A stretch of DNA of 64,000 bases from Mugil cephalus (lineage: Eukaryota; Chordata; Actinopteri; Mugiliformes; Mugilidae). This document shows positions 63,871-64,000 of the stretch, one piece after another (within the stretch, counting starts at the first letter, position 1; every line of letters begins with the position of its first letter). A program made the translations under genes and the position numbers. The DNA lies in the NCBI RefSeq assembly GCF_022458985.1, contig NC_061783.1:1952413-2016412 (forward strand), written 5' to 3'. Below the pieces are notes generated by a model, which had not been told where the DNA came from, did not search any database, and was given only the letters and a program-made list of their open reading frames with translations.

Positions 63871-64000
63871 AATGCATGACAAAATAGATCTTCTAATGAG
63901 CTAAATAAGAGAAATCTGCATCTTTGTGTAGGTGGGTGAATGCTGTATGTGAGAGGTCTTTAGACCACATTAGGTCTAAAGAAGACTGAAGACTGATTCG

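Larger units (their letters stand above)
48456..64000. other. 15.5-kb region downstream of nsun2 without recognised genes
   Basis: Short frames here are low-complexity or random. The interval has SINE pieces, (TG)n and polypyrimidine tracts, a copy of the GTTTACATGCA transposon and a hairpin candidate. It could be intergenic or a long intron of a gene outside the window; sequence alone does not decide. Confidence 0.55.

Overview
The window is nuclear DNA of a bony fish, most likely a percomorph teleost. Three spliced vertebrate genes with GT-AG introns can be rebuilt codon by codon, and the rest is sprinkled with repeat families typical of fish genomes: tRNA-derived SINE pieces, Tc1/mariner remnants, short inverted-repeat transposons, non-LTR retrotransposon tails and many (CA)n tracts. 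Nothing bacterial, viral or CRISPR-like was seen. The species cannot be named from the sequence alone.

Layout. 1-7.05 kb: no gene, decayed repeats. 7.05-24.1 kb, minus strand: tent4a (papd7), a non-canonical poly(A) polymerase, 13 coding exons, 818 residues, with a 3' UTR of about 3.3 kb. 24.1-27.9 kb: intergenic, partly srd5a1 3' UTR. 27.98-35.22 kb, minus strand: srd5a1, steroid 5-alpha-reductase 1, 5 exons, 265 residues. 35.22-36.15 kb: a 926-bp shared promoter interval. 36.15-47.99 kb, plus strand: nsun2, the tRNA/mRNA cytosine-5 methyltransferase, 19 coding exons, 772 residues, with a short 3' UTR ending near 48.45 kb. 48.46-64 kb: no gene found, only repeats, microsatellites, a striking RNA-hairpin candidate and some possible regulatory sequence.

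All three reading frames close exactly across every predicted junction (2457, 798 and 2319 coding bases including stops), and all catalytic motifs that could be checked are intact, so the genes look functional. The order nsun2 - srd5a1 - tent4a, with nsun2 and srd5a1 head to head, is also the order on human chromosome 5p15.31, so this is an old conserved block. The genes do not form a pathway: two are RNA-modifying enzymes (3' tailing, m5C) and one is a steroid-metabolising membrane enzyme. What links them is shared promoter space and conserved neighbourhood.

Most notable signals: a 23-pair pre-miRNA-like hairpin at 54661-54715; a GC-AG intron inside the nsun2 catalytic domain; a 54-bp alternating purine-pyrimidine (CA)n tract touching a tent4a 5' splice site; two hammerhead-like RNA motifs on the minus strand; a matched pair of ~540-bp GTTTACATGCA-ended transposons; and a SINE reaching to within about 30 bp of an nsun2 exon. 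No clearly undescribed multi-gene system was found. Repeat names rest on remembered resemblance, not on a database search.
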